The position numbers were made by a program, and so were the translations under genes. Shown here one piece after another: positions 30,612 through 42,192 of a stretch of 64,000 bases of DNA. The DNA is from Diadema setosum. Lineage: Eukaryota > Echinodermata > Echinoidea > Diadematoida > Diadematidae. Position 1 is the first letter of the stretch. Each line of letters opens with the position of its first letter. The stretch is from the NCBI GenBank assembly GCA_033980235.1, contig CM067070.1, positions 1,816,478 through 1,880,477 of the forward strand. Direction: 5' to 3'. A model generated the notes under the pieces. It saw only the letters and a list, made by a program, of their open reading frames with translations, made no database searches and was not told where the DNA came from.

Positions 30612-33600
30612 GTGAGTTTTCTTGATATTTTATTTTTCGTCTCTGAGCAGATGGGTTACCGACGTCAATTTGCGTTGCGTTTGCTATTCCCCATTTTGCT
30701 CCTTGCAAGCGACATCAAAATGCATGAAAATAATTATTCACTCCTAACCCTATGGCAAATCGTTGGCTATTGTTTAGAGTTACTTTGATTTAAAGTTGGT
30801 GTGATGATAAGCCTATGCTGAACGCTGGTTTTTGTAAAGAATGGAAGTTTAATGGGATAATAGTAACAGAAAGGACTTTTGACCGAAAGATGAATTTTGG
30901 TGAACAGTCATGAAAATACAAGTGCGGTCCAAACAAAGAAAATGCATTCATACTGTAATGACTGGAAGGCAAGACGTGGGGACAAGAGTATTTACGTCAA
31001 TATGAAACATAAACCTAATAGAAAGCCTTTTCTCAGCGTTATTAACGAAACTTTTAATGCCAGTCTTCAATATTATTATATTTGTTATACATGTAACTGA
31101 TAAGAATAAAAATCCTTTGTTTAAAATAACTCCATTGAGAGCTGTATTAACTAAAATGCAGATAATGTAGGCCTATAAGAAAGTAGAACTAAAGAGGCAT
31201 TCATTAACTACAAATCAAATGAGTTTTCTTGAAATATCTGGAAGCAAGACTTATATAATATTGACTGGCCCTGAGGGAGGTACCAGAAAATATTGCCCAA
31301 ACTGAAAGCATATTGCCCGAGTCGAAGACGAGGGCAATATGTTTTCAGTGCGGGCAATTTTATCTGGTACCTCCCGAAAGAAAGGTCAGTCAATATCATA
31401 ATAATTACCTATCCCCCTATGTAAATCAAGAAAATATGTAAATACGGCTATACACTATATATGATACAGATCAAGCCACATTTGACTACCTGTAGACCAT
31501 CAACCTGTTGAATAATTGCAAAATTGTTCATCAATATATATCATTATGCTTTCAGTTTGGGCAATATTTTCTGGTACCTCCCTCAGGGCCAGTCAATATT
31601 ATATAATTATCCAACACTTGCTTAATATTTAGTGAAAATAAGTGCATGTTATTCTTGAATATAAGAATTTAGACTATTGTTGACAGGAATATTACATGAA
31701 CAGATAACAGAAAACTTGCTACCAGAATATCTTCCAAAGGAGGATTTTAAGAAAAATGCAAACTTTGTGAAATATTGATATCTTAAACCAGAAAGTATAT
31801 GTTTTGGCAAAAGAGTTGTTGCATGAGTGTTTTGAAAGAAAAGGAAAGTAACAATAACAGGAATAATAATAATAATACGTGGTCAAGTGTTCGTGATAAT
31901 CGAGATTAAGCTTCTCATGTCCAGATTTCTGAAGGTTGTTTTAAAACTTTACGTTTTTGTTTTTTGTTTTTTAATCTGAGTCACGAGTGGTATCAGTACT
32001 GGTATTATGATGATCGAGACATTGTGAGCAGATAATTTAGGAAATGTTGCCATACTTTTAAGGATAAGTGTGGATAACTTAGAATTCTGGAGTGACTGCA
32101 TGTACTTCATAAACTAAGAGCTTACAACACAAAACCAAACATGGATCTTTAGGTAAGGACAGATTCTAAAAGAGAAGACTCTAGGTTTTTAATCGATATA
32201 GAACTCAATTCAACCTGACCTTTCTATATATAACTTGTATAAATTCTGCAAATTACACACTCTGGAAAGTGCTCAGGGAGAAAAAAAAAGGTTATTAAGT
32301 TTCAAGTCAATTCAACAGCTTTAACTCACCAAGCACTGATTTGTGCAAGGGATGGGACCAAAAAAATTATAATAATGATAGTAAATCCTTGATAACCATA
32401 ATGTCGGGATGGCCAAACTAAAAAGCTTATTTTGTTTCTGTACTTGTTTCATACATTCTATTATATCCATGACTGATACCAACTTCAAAAAGAGTAGCAC
32501 TATCCTTTCAAAAGTTATCAGAGTTGAAGTTGAGGAGTTTCTAAAGTTTTCTTTTTTAATTGAAATAAAACGGGACCTCCATAAGATATACCAATTTCTT
32601 GTGCTCTAAAACTACGAAAAATACATTTGCCCAGTCATTTTATAAATCCACACCCTAAAATGACATCGAAGAAGACTTACTCTTTCAAATAAACAAAAAA
32701 GATTTTCAGGGTTCACCAATATGCCCTATTTTGAGTTACCCCACAAAATCGGGCGCGCGAACTTGTGAATGCCATATAGTGTGCAGAGAGACTCGCTTGA
32801 TGCCTTCATGACATGGGCGTAAATCCGGGGGGGGGGGGGGGGGTGGGTGGGGGATATATCTACCCTGGTAGGGAGGAGGGGGAGATGACCTGTACAATCA
32901 CCCCCCCCCCCCCCCCCCTGAAATTTGAGAAAAAAATGGAGGAAGCAGAAATGTGACTGTATCATTTTTGTCACATTGCATGACGTTCGTACGCCGTAAC
33001 AGAGCTGAACAGTATTCTATGTTGAAGGATAATGTATACATAATTTTCCCAAGCGCTCGCTCGCTTCGCTCGCTCGCGAAGAAATTAATATCGACATAAG
33101 GCATGGTCCAGACGTTGACAACGTCAAATATCATTGGCTTACATGTAAACATGCTATGAAGCGAGCAACTCGGGACCATCTGCAAATTATGTACGAAAAC
33201 AAACAAACAAAAACTATACCGCCGTAATTGAACCCCCCCCCCCCCTCCATTTCCTGCATCATTCGTGAAACGATGATGACTCTGATACATCTATGGGCAT
33301 ATACCCAGGGATGATCAGGGGCGTCGAATCTATCTCGGAGGGGGGAAGGGGGGGGGGGGGGGGGGTAAGGGGCATTTGCCCCGCCCCTACGGAAATGTTG
33401 GGGGCAGACAAATAATTTGTTCTCCAAGCAATTCCCGAGATTCTATATGGAAAATTGGACAAGTACCGCCAGAATTATGCAGCGGATCGCTGAATTGCAA
33501 TCATGAATATGCAAAAGATCCGCTACTGGGTCCCTTTCAATAGACTTTGTACACTTTTGAGATTGACGTTTTATTTCCTTATATTTATCAAAGAGTGTGC

Positions 33601-36600
33601 AGCGGATCTTTCACCTACAAAAGCTCCCTCATATGCAGAGGCGTAGATGGAGGTGGAGGGGGATGGTTCCCCCATACAAGTATTGGGGACAAACAGATCA
33701 TTTTGCTCCTCCTCGTAACTCCCGAGATGTGGAAATGTTCTTACTTTTTTTGATAGAAGACTGTCTAAATATTTCACCCAAAGATGGCTGAATTTCAATT
33801 CTGAAAATACAAAATCTCCCTCGCGTAAGAGGGGGGGGGGGGGGGTAGGCCTTACCCCTCCCATACCCTCCCCGTTCAGTCATTTCTACTTGATACACTT
33901 TAGATCGACAGATTTCAAAATGTTTCATCTAAAGTGTGCACCAGGTCTGTTACTTCGGTTTAAAAAAATGTAAATGTTCCTTGGGTTGAAGGAAATATAG
34001 GATATTTTCAATTAACGGAGGGTTACGGCAGTTGCGCCCGGTGCGACCCCCCCCCCCCCCCTTAATTTTCAAAGCGAAAAAAAATAAAGCTACATGCGGC
34101 CGTTTTGGGACTGTACAATATCACAATTTTCAAGCTCGCTTGCTTCGCTCGCTCGCATTTAACCGCTATGCCATTCTCCTGATGTTGCTGCCGGGTAATT
34201 GCCAGCAGTTGCGCCCGGTGCGTCTCCCTTAATTTCCTAAGCGGAAAACATATAGCTACAAACGGCCGTATTCGGACTGTACAATGTCAAAATTCATGAT
34301 CGCGTTCATGATCTTCAGTGTAAGAATTAATACAAGAAGTTTCGCTAAATGATACCATTTTATAAGCAAAATTGTTCAATAATAATCTACGTAAAATGTA
34401 CTGCTACCTTAAACATGTTTGACTGTTTCAAGTCGATAAAACACGCAAAAAAAAATGCATCAAATTGCACCATTTACAACATCTATATGCAAAAAAGTTC
34501 TCACTGTGACCCCCCTCCCACACCCTCCCCCCTCGCTCGCATCACTCCCTCGCATCTAACCGCTCCCCCTAAGATCAAATCCTGGCTACGCCGGTGATAG
34601 GCCCCACTATTTAGTAAGCCTTCACAGTGATGTCGCACGGGCGGAGCAAGAGCTGAATACCACGATGTAATCATTCAATTATCTATGAATATTTTTTCTT
34701 ACTATTTTATAGGAAAAGAATCCCAAATTTCACCAAAAGTGTGCACTAAATGGCTGAATTTCAGATCTGAAAATGCCAAATTTTCCTTGTGTGGGAGGGG
34801 GATAACCCCCTCCCACCCCCCCCCCCCCCCAGGCCGCTCCGCTCCCTCGCACAGATATTCAAATTCCAAGTCCCTCCCCTACCCCCCATCATTAAAATGG
34901 AAAGATGCCCCTGGGATAATTGCTTTACTGACTTAAATCAAGAAAATTGAGAATACAATTAATAGCTACAGGAAAATATCTACTACGTTATTACATACAA
35001 AAGAATTAATATCCATAATATATTAGCATTTTATTGAAATTATTTGGGCGTTATTCAGGGCTGCGCTACGTATTTGAAAGGGAGGTTTATAAGTGTCTAA
35101 ATCGCCTGTTAGTCAAGAAGAAAGAAGATCAAAAGACAAGAGAAACACCAACAAAAAAGTCTTCATACTATTAATATCTGATTTTCCGCCAAAAGTCGGC
35201 TGACAAGCAAAAAAACAAACAAAAAAACAAATAAAAACAGGAACAAAAAGTCTTCATATTTTTGCTGCCACTTTCTTCCCACTTTGCATGGAAAAGAGTG
35301 GGACATTTGATCCCATCCCCACATTGATTTGTAAAGTGTGTGTGTGTGGGGGGGGGGGGGGGGGGGCAAGCTTCTCCCCCCCCCCCCCCCCGGGCTGCGC
35401 CCAACCGGTTAGGGGCTTGTAATCGTGGTGATGGTGGATATTGCTGATCATCGCCCCCCCCCCCCCCACTCCTCAGCACGGATTTACGCCGTTGCTTCAT
35501 GACTCTGTATATTTTTTTTTTTCAAAGGAAACATGAAACAGGCAGAATGTACCGTCGGTGATTGCTAGAGTATCAAATAAAAAAAAAGAAATACAAAGCC
35601 TCAGTCTGAGAAAGATGGATCAAGGGTCAATTCTTTCGGATACCTTGAATGGTAAGACGGATTCTCTAGAGGAACCTTTGGAAAGTCGTGGCATTTCTTC
35701 TGACTTTTACCTGTTCCATTTTTTTTCCTACGGTTTCAACCCCACAAAGATTCTACAAAAACTTATGCATCGAATCAGTTAATCATTAACATCCTTATGA
35801 AAATTTTAAGTTATGCACTGAACTGGAAGGATGCGCATTTTTTAATCACCTTCCAGAAAAGTGTTTTTAACATTTTACAGGCTTAAGACGTACGCCCGTG
35901 TCGTGACAAATCGTGAATTTCTCTTGTCATATCAGATTTTACGTTACTGTTTTGCATTTGTTTGTTTCTTATGCCTGTTGTTTTTATTTAGGGGGCGGCA
36001 GGAAGTAAACGTTGTACATGCTTCTCGTTCGATTTTAGGCACATCTAGGGAAACAAGTGACTACCGCTTTTCATTCTTAAATTGCTTCAAAGACAATAGA
36101 TAAATTCCACGCTATCATTTTTATCATCACTTTTATTACATGCCGAAAGCATTAACTCTTTCTTGTTTTACGGCAAAGTTTGATAAAGTGCCTGAAGATA
36201 GCCTCATCTGCTGGTCTTCGTATAGATTACGCTTGAGAGGCACACTTACGTGGATTTAATGGTAATGATAAAACTTGGCTAGTTCATGTGAGCTGCAAAA
36301 TCATGATACTATCTGTCAACTTTAATCCATATGCGCATCTTTACTTCCTTTTAAGTTTGCGGAGAACGGGAAAGAAGGTTATGCATTCCTTCTCCAACAC
36401 GAAGGGGCTTTCGCACTGTAAGAATCAAAAGTCTGCGATCTCGTGATGTGATGAAAAGAAAAATGAGAATAACCTTATTTACCTTTAAAAAACAAGGGGC
36501 GGGGGAACGGTCTCCCAGAATATCCTAGGAAAATTCGATGGCGGTCTCGTCTACTCCCCTTCCCCCTCCCCTCCCCTGAGGCTCCCCCCCCCCCCCCCCG

Positions 36601-36937
36601 ATTATCGCCTGTGCATTACTTGGTGTAATAGTATGCGCCGGGCACAACATTTGCGTATGGTATATAAAACGTGTGTAGGGCGGGGTAAGACGTCAACGTA
36701 TTGGATCACAAAGGACTTTCATTTAATATTCAAACATATTTATTTTAAAGTTACATTTTGGAATAGTGTGTATATGATGCTAATAATAAATATTATTATG
36801 CTCTTTTGTAAAAGTGGACCATTCAAACTTTCTTTTCAGGGGCGCCGCAGGTGTGTACTCCTGCCAGGGATCTACTAAAAGCTACGTGAGGGAATTATTG
36901 AGCTAAACCCCCCCCCCCCCAAAAAAAAAAAAAAAAA

Positions 36938-36971
<34 letters not shown>

Positions 36972-38349
36972 TAAAATAAAATAAAAATAAAAAAAAATAC
37001 ATTGATGCCGACAATAAATGTACAGTTTAACAGTATTTGTATTTTGTTGTTTTTAAATCTCTATCCGACTTTTTATGACATGACTGTGTAGCCTCGCAGC
37101 AGTGCGGTGAAATTCTGACTATCTGCGGTAAGAGAAGGATGGCTGATGAACGTATCGTGCAGCTAGTGGTTAAAGGCTCAACTTCAAGGCCAGCGGGGAC
37201 GGCCTTTACATTGGCTTCGCCTATAAAACAGTGGGTCCTCTGCGAGGAAAAGTGTAAGATATCTCAGATAAACATAAATGGTTTTGGGAAAGGTTGGTTT
37301 GATGGTAAAAGCAGACGATCAATAGTGGGAAAAGAGGGTGCTTTGGATATTTGACTGTATTTCTTTATAATTTGCACGAGGAAATGGAAATTGCATGCTT
37401 ATACTGGCGTGGTTTGTTTCATTTCGAACATTAAAAAAAAAAAAAATCCCGAAACGTGCGAGACAAGTGACGCGAATTTAAGTTCTGTAAATATCTTATA
37501 TTCTTACAGCGATCCATCACATTTCTTGTAGGTAGTCAACTAGAATTCTCCTCATTCCACATCTGCTTTTGTACGCTAGATTCGCCACTGATGGAACGCT
37601 CTTACGCAGTTATCTCTAAGGCCGATTCATTTCTCTCAGCTCACGTCACATTGGCACATTCAACTCCAGTCTTTCGCAAGTGGAGTACATATAAGTGGAT
37701 AGCGCCGTCACCGACACCCCCTGTCGCTGTATTTGACCCTGTTGAGACGGCTGTGTACTGGATTCATGAGGAAACAAATGCGATCTTCCGGAGTTCTCTT
37801 GTAGACAACAAAACCACCCACATCACTGGAGGTAAGGATAAAGTAAAAACTTGCTTTAAAAAGCCCCTCTACTATGCTGCACAGTTAGTAAGTTTTGACA
37901 CCCTCACCCACCCCCTTCCACCCCCCCCACCCCCACTTGAATTCAGTGGTGGCATAAAGTCTCAAGTTGCATTTCGTTTTTCTTTTGTTGTTGTTGCTGA
38001 ATATATTATGTTTTCATTATCATTATGTCTCTTTTTTCACTGGTCTGATTAGTATGGAATTTAGAAATACAATACAATACAAATTAATGCAATTAATGCT
38101 TTATTCTGTGAGGCTGAGAGTGCTCAAAAAAAATATGGAATAAAGGGAAACTTTATCCCAATGTAGAAATTATAAATCAAAAGGTGTTTTTTGTCAACAT
38201 TTGAAATATCATTATTGGATAGAGTACAGTAGGTCCACACAAGCACATACTGTACGCATATCATTTGCACATTTTCTTTTCTGGAATCTTCGCAATAATA
38301 CCACATACACGATCGAATTAACGAACCTGTAGGCATGCTAGGTATACGG

Positions 38350-38387
<38 letters not shown>

Positions 38388-40952
38388 TGTGTGTGTGTTA
38401 ATATAAAGAACCTTCAAAATAACGAACTTTATTTTATTTTTTTTTTTTTACGAACAAACTTTTGGAACAACGAAAATCACCAATCGTTTGAAGGTCTACC
38501 GGGCAAAGGAGTCTCCATTAATCTTGACCACTCTAATCAACGCATCTATGTGCTTAATTATGACAAATACGGTGATACCTCGACGGTTTTGTGTACTGGA
38601 ATGAGAAGGGGTCCAATACGTACTCTCCAGAGACTTCCTAGTCGAGGCATGATCCCAAAAATGCTTCTTCACGCCATGAACAGGTGACTCCAAGTTTTTG
38701 TCTACGTTTTTTTTTCTTCCTTAAGCTATGAAGCCAACTAGTTGATACTGATCGTTATTTTATCATGATTAATTAAAATGACATTTGAGCAAGTAATATC
38801 TGCGTTATCACCAGCAATTGACTTTTATAATCTGCTTTATTACACAATTCGGATCCAGTAGATTGAAGATATTAAGAGAAAAAAACCCAATAATTCTAGC
38901 AAATGAAAAGTTGAAAAAAGAAAAAAGAAAAATTGGAATATACCACTCCCAATTGGAGACATGATTATAAAATGGAAGGGATACGCATTGAATAATATGA
39001 CTTGTGATATTGTGTAGAGCATTTCATATCAAAAGGTCAATTATGCCCTAACAGTCAAAAGAGGAATCATATTACGTCACTTCATATTTTCCTTCTTTTG
39101 TCTTTTATATTATGTACTTTTAATCTTGTACATTGTGAGAGATCATAAAATTCGCTTGAAGCCGCCTTTGACTGCTGCTTTAATATTTTCCTATTTTTCT
39201 ATTATTCATTTGCTATATCACGTGTACTTAAGTTTAATAAAGTAGGGCAAATAACATATTACATGAAAGGTTAAAGCGTAATGAACTCAAATATGTCAAA
39301 AAGAAACAACAAAAAATACCGTGATGACTTTTCACTTAAATTTTGTTCGATTTCTGCAGAAAGAAAGAAAGAAATGAAGGGTTTGACCACAAAACGTCTT
39401 TGAGTTATACTCTGGTTTGTTTTTGTTTTTGTTTTGTTTTTTCAATTTAAGTTGTTACAAAGAAAAAATAAAGAGAAAATATCCGGCATTTGTCAACATT
39501 TTTTTTTTTTTCGAGAATATGTCATGTTATATTACAAGTTGAATGTCACTGAACAGGTTTTATGTTGCTCTATGTAATGATGGACTTTAAACTTACAGTC
39601 GGCTCTTAGCTTGTTTTACGATCTAACTCTCCGAATCGTATTATCCACTAACCACAATTATTAACCACATCATCAGGACGGTTTTCCTGGTCTTTAGTAA
39701 CACGATCATTGGAGTGACATTCAACGGACGCATCAAGCATGAGATCCTTGTAACATCGATAGGGTTCGATTACAGCATTGAAATAAAAAGTAAGAAATAA
39801 AGTCATTCGAGAATGATTCAATTTTACACACCATGCTCAATGAATCGAAATATGTAATGCAAATACATTTGCATCGATTCATTCCACCGTGCATGATCAT
39901 TATTTTTTTAAGACCAAAGAAATATCAGAATATCTGCCCTGCATTTTTTCCAACAAAAAAAAATCTACTGTTCTTTCAGATTTATTGGTTGTATACATTA
40001 TTTAGACAAATAAACTAATGTAATGAAATAGATTTTGCAAATGAATATCATCAAAAAAGCTAAACTAAAAAAGTCTTAACAAAGAATCAGCCAGGAACAT
40101 CATTTAATCACTGGTATTAAGTATTAATATCATTAAGAAAAGACATTAAGAAATACACTTTCCCCTAGACCGAGCATAATTTTACTTCCAAAAAAAAAAA
40201 AAATTCTTTAGGCGTATAATATCCAAGAATTAATATGAAATATATCATCGATGTAAAGGTGCACTTATGAAGAAAGCGTCTGTTGATTTAATATGACTGA
40301 GTGATTTTGTGATATGTGCAAGTGATGAGTCACAGCATGAACGAAGAATTTGAACCTAGATTGGATTATGCTTCTTTTTCAACATTACAAGGTAATCTAT
40401 CATCCAATATCTAGATCTAAATGAAAAAAAAAAAATAAATCTAGTGAAACTTCACATGTTGCACAACACTGAGTATTCTTGACGTTATGAAATATTCCAT
40501 ATGTTCTTATTTTCTTTGTTTTAGTAGATTTAAACGTAAATACTGCAAGGGGCAAGAATGGAATCGAACTCTTTGACGATCAAACTTTTTCAAGTTATAT
40601 AAAAAAAAATATCTAAAAACACTTCAATGTTCTCTTTTTTATATGCTATACAGATATGAAAGTGTATCGGTGCACTTCGCCCTACGGTAAAGTGCGAGTC
40701 TACATAACTGGACCTGATGGAGGGGAAGGGATGATGTTTTTCTCCAATTCCGGAGTTTCATGGTGTTTCATTTGCCATTTTCGGAGCCAATTTCTCCTCT
40801 TGTTAACTAATAAATCCATGATGAGTATGCGTAAATATTCCAGCGCAAAATATATATATGAGACACACAATATCATTGTTAAGGGTGGTACAAACAACCC
40901 CGCTCTTTTTGAAAATGTGGACAAATTTGATGTTGTAAATGTGTTTATTTAA
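30566..40952 (+). CDS. Paralogue 2: secreted YWTD-like protein, six exons, 353 aa
   Basis: Spliced model: 30566-30611, 37092-37253, 37580-37831, 38494-38683, 39677-39789 and 40654-40952, a total of 1062 nt with stop. All junctions are GT-AG, phases 1,1,1,2,1. Residues 1-15 are the signal peptide; 16-69 the Cys-bearing exon A; 70-153 exon B, with YWIH at about 129-132; 154-254 exons C and D with two further degenerate blades; 255-353 the C-terminal exon. An NKT sequon lies in exon B, and an NRT sequon spans the C-D junction only in this copy. The architecture suggests a soluble extracellular protein with a partial YWTD-type propeller; function is unknown. A possible poly(A) signal AATAAA is at 41438. 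An in-frame ATG at 30545 would add seven residues, but it is not conserved. Confidence 0.88.
31251..31606. mobile_element. Foldback element with perfect 61-bp inverted repeats
   Basis: 31251-31311 is the exact reverse complement of 31546-31606 by eye. A third, imperfect inverted arm lies at about 31340-31398. Between the first two is a hairpin, CATATTGCCC / GGGCAATATG, with loop GAGTCGAAGACGAG. It is in intron 1 of paralogue 2. Confidence 0.85.
31607..32815. other. Paralogue 2 intron 1, middle part
   Basis: AT-rich DNA with short ORFs of no apparent meaning and no repeat I could define. Confidence 0.4.
32816..35475. repeat. Poly-G / poly-C homopolymer island
   Basis: At least ten runs of about 10-20 G or C lie near 32829, 32901, 33233, 33349, 33830, 34048, 34817, 35349, 35378 and 35454. 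The diverged repeat debris between them includes TCGCTCGCTTCGCTCGCTCG-like stretches near 33056 and 34134. It is inside intron 1 of paralogue 2. Confidence 0.7.
35476..37091. other. Paralogue 2 intron 1, 3' part
   Basis: No gene seen. C run at about 36585-36599; C, A and (AAT)n tracts at 36907-36990. The sequence from 37050 leads into the exon A acceptor. Confidence 0.5.
36907..36998. repeat. Compound C / A / (AAT)n / (AAAAT)n repeat
   Basis: CCCCC, then A run, then AATAATAAT, then AAAATAAAAT, about 95 bp before exon A of paralogue 2. Confidence 0.85.
37092..37253 (+). CDS. Paralogue 2 exon A
   Basis: The acceptor is tgtag|CCTCG and the donor AAAGT|GTAAGA, 162 nt. Encoded motifs are SQQCGEILTICGK, MADERIVQLVVKGS and IKQWVLCEEK. 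The first two bases complete an Ala codon with the last base of exon 1. Confidence 0.88.
37580..37831 (+). CDS. Paralogue 2 exon B (YWTD-like blade)
   Basis: The acceptor is cgctag|ATTCG and the donor TGGAG|GTAAGG, 252 nt. It encodes SPLMERSYAVISK, KWSTYKWIAPS and VAVFDPVETAVYWIHEE, then the DNKTT sequon. The nucleotide sequence is very close to exon B of paralogue 1. Confidence 0.9.
37920..37936. repeat. Poly-C tract, paralogue 2 intron 3
   Basis: CACCCCCCCCACCCCCAC, about 85-105 nt past the exon B donor, is followed by the ATTCAGTGGTGGCA block shared with paralogue 3. Confidence 0.75.
38354..38398. repeat. (GT)n microsatellite in paralogue 2 intron 3
   Basis: GT repeat with one AG interruption, directly after a block shared with paralogue 3 intron 3. 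Confidence 0.9.
38494..38683 (+). CDS. Paralogue 2 exon C (second degenerate blade)
   Basis: The acceptor is tttgaag|GTCTACC and the donor GAACAG|GTGACT, 190 nt, phase 1 to 2. It encodes GLPGKGVSINLDHSNQRIYV, TVLCTGMRRGPIRTL and RGMIPKMLLHAMN. One extra cysteine (VLCTG) is special to this copy. Confidence 0.88.
39677..39789 (+). CDS. Paralogue 2 exon D
   Basis: The acceptor is atcatcag|GACGG and the donor AAAAA|GTAAGAA, 113 nt, phase 2 to 1. It encodes TVFLVFSNTIIGVTFNGRIK and FDYSIEIK. It is too short for an ATG-to-stop scan and was found by alignment to the minus-strand copies. Confidence 0.85.
40654..40952 (+). CDS. Paralogue 2 exon E (C-terminal, with stop)
   Basis: The acceptor is ctatacag|ATATG, 299 nt. 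It encodes MKVYRC, VYITGPDGGEGMMFF, GVSWCFICHFR and NPALFENVDKFDVVNVFI, then TAA. Confidence 0.9.
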
Positions 40953-40962
40953 TTGTCATGCA

Positions 40963-40977
40963 GGATTTATTTCTCAA
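40963..40977 (+). promoter_or_regulatory. Conserved post-stop element, paralogue 2
   Basis: GGATTTATTTCTCAA begins 10 nt after TAA and is identical to the sense strand of paralogue 3. Confidence 0.4.
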
Positions 40978-41437
40978 TGGAAGGGTGTTTATAGACTTCT
41001 GGATAGAAAGTAATATTGGCATCCCCCATGCATAGAAAGCTTTAAAGTGAAAATTTCTTTCATGTCGACAGTTCGATATCATTGTGAAGATGAAATTTGT
41101 TTATGTCAACTCTCATTCTCACAAAACAGTGTTAAACACACCTTAAATCTCTTGCAACTTGATTCCAACGACAATACTTGGTAAACCTTCATAATAGTTT
41201 TAAAATCTTATCTGTGGACCGATTGATTCCTGTATGTGTACAGCGGCCTCCCGTTGAATGCCTCAGAGTGACAGGCAACAATGAATACTTTATCGGAAAT
41301 TTACAACCATACCCCTCTCCTCGTGCACTTAGTGTCGTGTCACACATACAATATTTCTAAAATTCTTTATTTCAAAAGTTCGTTTATCTGTAGATGAAAC
41401 AAAAAAAAATAGTCCGCAGATTTGGTAATTAGATGAA

Positions 41438-41443
41438 AATAAA
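41438..41443 (+). terminator. Candidate poly(A) signal of paralogue 2
   Basis: AATAAA 486 bp after the stop, the first clear hexamer I found on this strand, just before (TA)n. Confidence 0.3.
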
Positions 41444-41449
41444 GTTATA

Positions 41450-41453
<4 letters not shown>

Positions 41454-41491
<38 letters not shown>
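41454..41491. repeat. (TA)n microsatellite
   Basis: Uninterrupted TA, immediately left of a TGTGACC element. Confidence 0.9.
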
Positions 41492-41496
<5 letters not shown>

Positions 41497-41497
<1 letters not shown>

Positions 41498-42181
41498 GTG
41501 AGCGTGCATCACAAAACGAACAAAAAGTGGCACCCTTGATTTTACGCGAAGACTAAAAAAAGCTGAAATGGGTCAACCTAGTCAATCTTGAGGTTTTTCA
41601 TATTTTCTGAAAGAACTTTCCTTCTGCTGCGTTATTCTTAAGTTTAGAATAATAACATGATTGGGAAAAACTGTTTTTGCGCAGTTTTTCTACAATCCTG
41701 TTATGGGGGAGAGTAGAATGATCAGGTACGCCGTAGGTGCCCCTTTTCATTTCTTGAAATCCTTTGCATACTCTTCACTTTCAAATCTAACTTTTGAAAA
41801 GATAATGCTACTGCTTTGATAGTTGGCATAAATCAAAATGTGTTAATAGGGCAAACGGAATTTCAGCTCAATCTCATAATCTCTTCATTGTTGTTACTCC
41901 GGTTGTTTACATCCTGTGTTTGGTCCGTTTCAGCACACAGCTACGACGGCTTGGTATAAAGATTAAGCGCTTGAATAGACTCTGCATTTCAGAGCCTCTT
42001 TTCTCAGTTCAAACTTTCCAGAGTGTGTGCTTTCTTTCTATTATTTAGATAGGTTAGGGGAGTCCATTTGAATTGAGTTATACATCATTTAAAATCTTAG
42101 AGTCTGGTCTTTCAGAATCTGACCTTAACTAAGAATCCATGTCTGGCGACTTTTTGTTGGTTTTGTGATGCAGGGTCACAT
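41497..42181 (+). mobile_element. TGTGACC TIR element, copy 1
   Basis: The start TGTGAGCGTGCATCACAAAA mirrors the end TTTTGTGATGCAGGGTCACA. The interior has GATTTTACGCGAAGACT, ATAATGCTACTGCTTTGA and GATTAAGCGCTTGAATAGAC. No coding capacity. Confidence 0.75.
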
Positions 42182-42192
42182 ATATATCAAAA

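Noticed and set aside
33131..35500. Several ORFs with poly-Pro or poly-Gly
   Set aside because: They are produced by C and G homopolymers.
38496..38693. 65-codon minus ORF over paralogue 2 exon C
   Set aside because: It is the antisense shadow of a spliced exon with conserved protein sequence on the plus strand.
40550..40600. tRNA-like GGAATCGAACTC near paralogue 2 exon E
   Set aside because: A B-box-like string alone; no A box or stem structure nearby.
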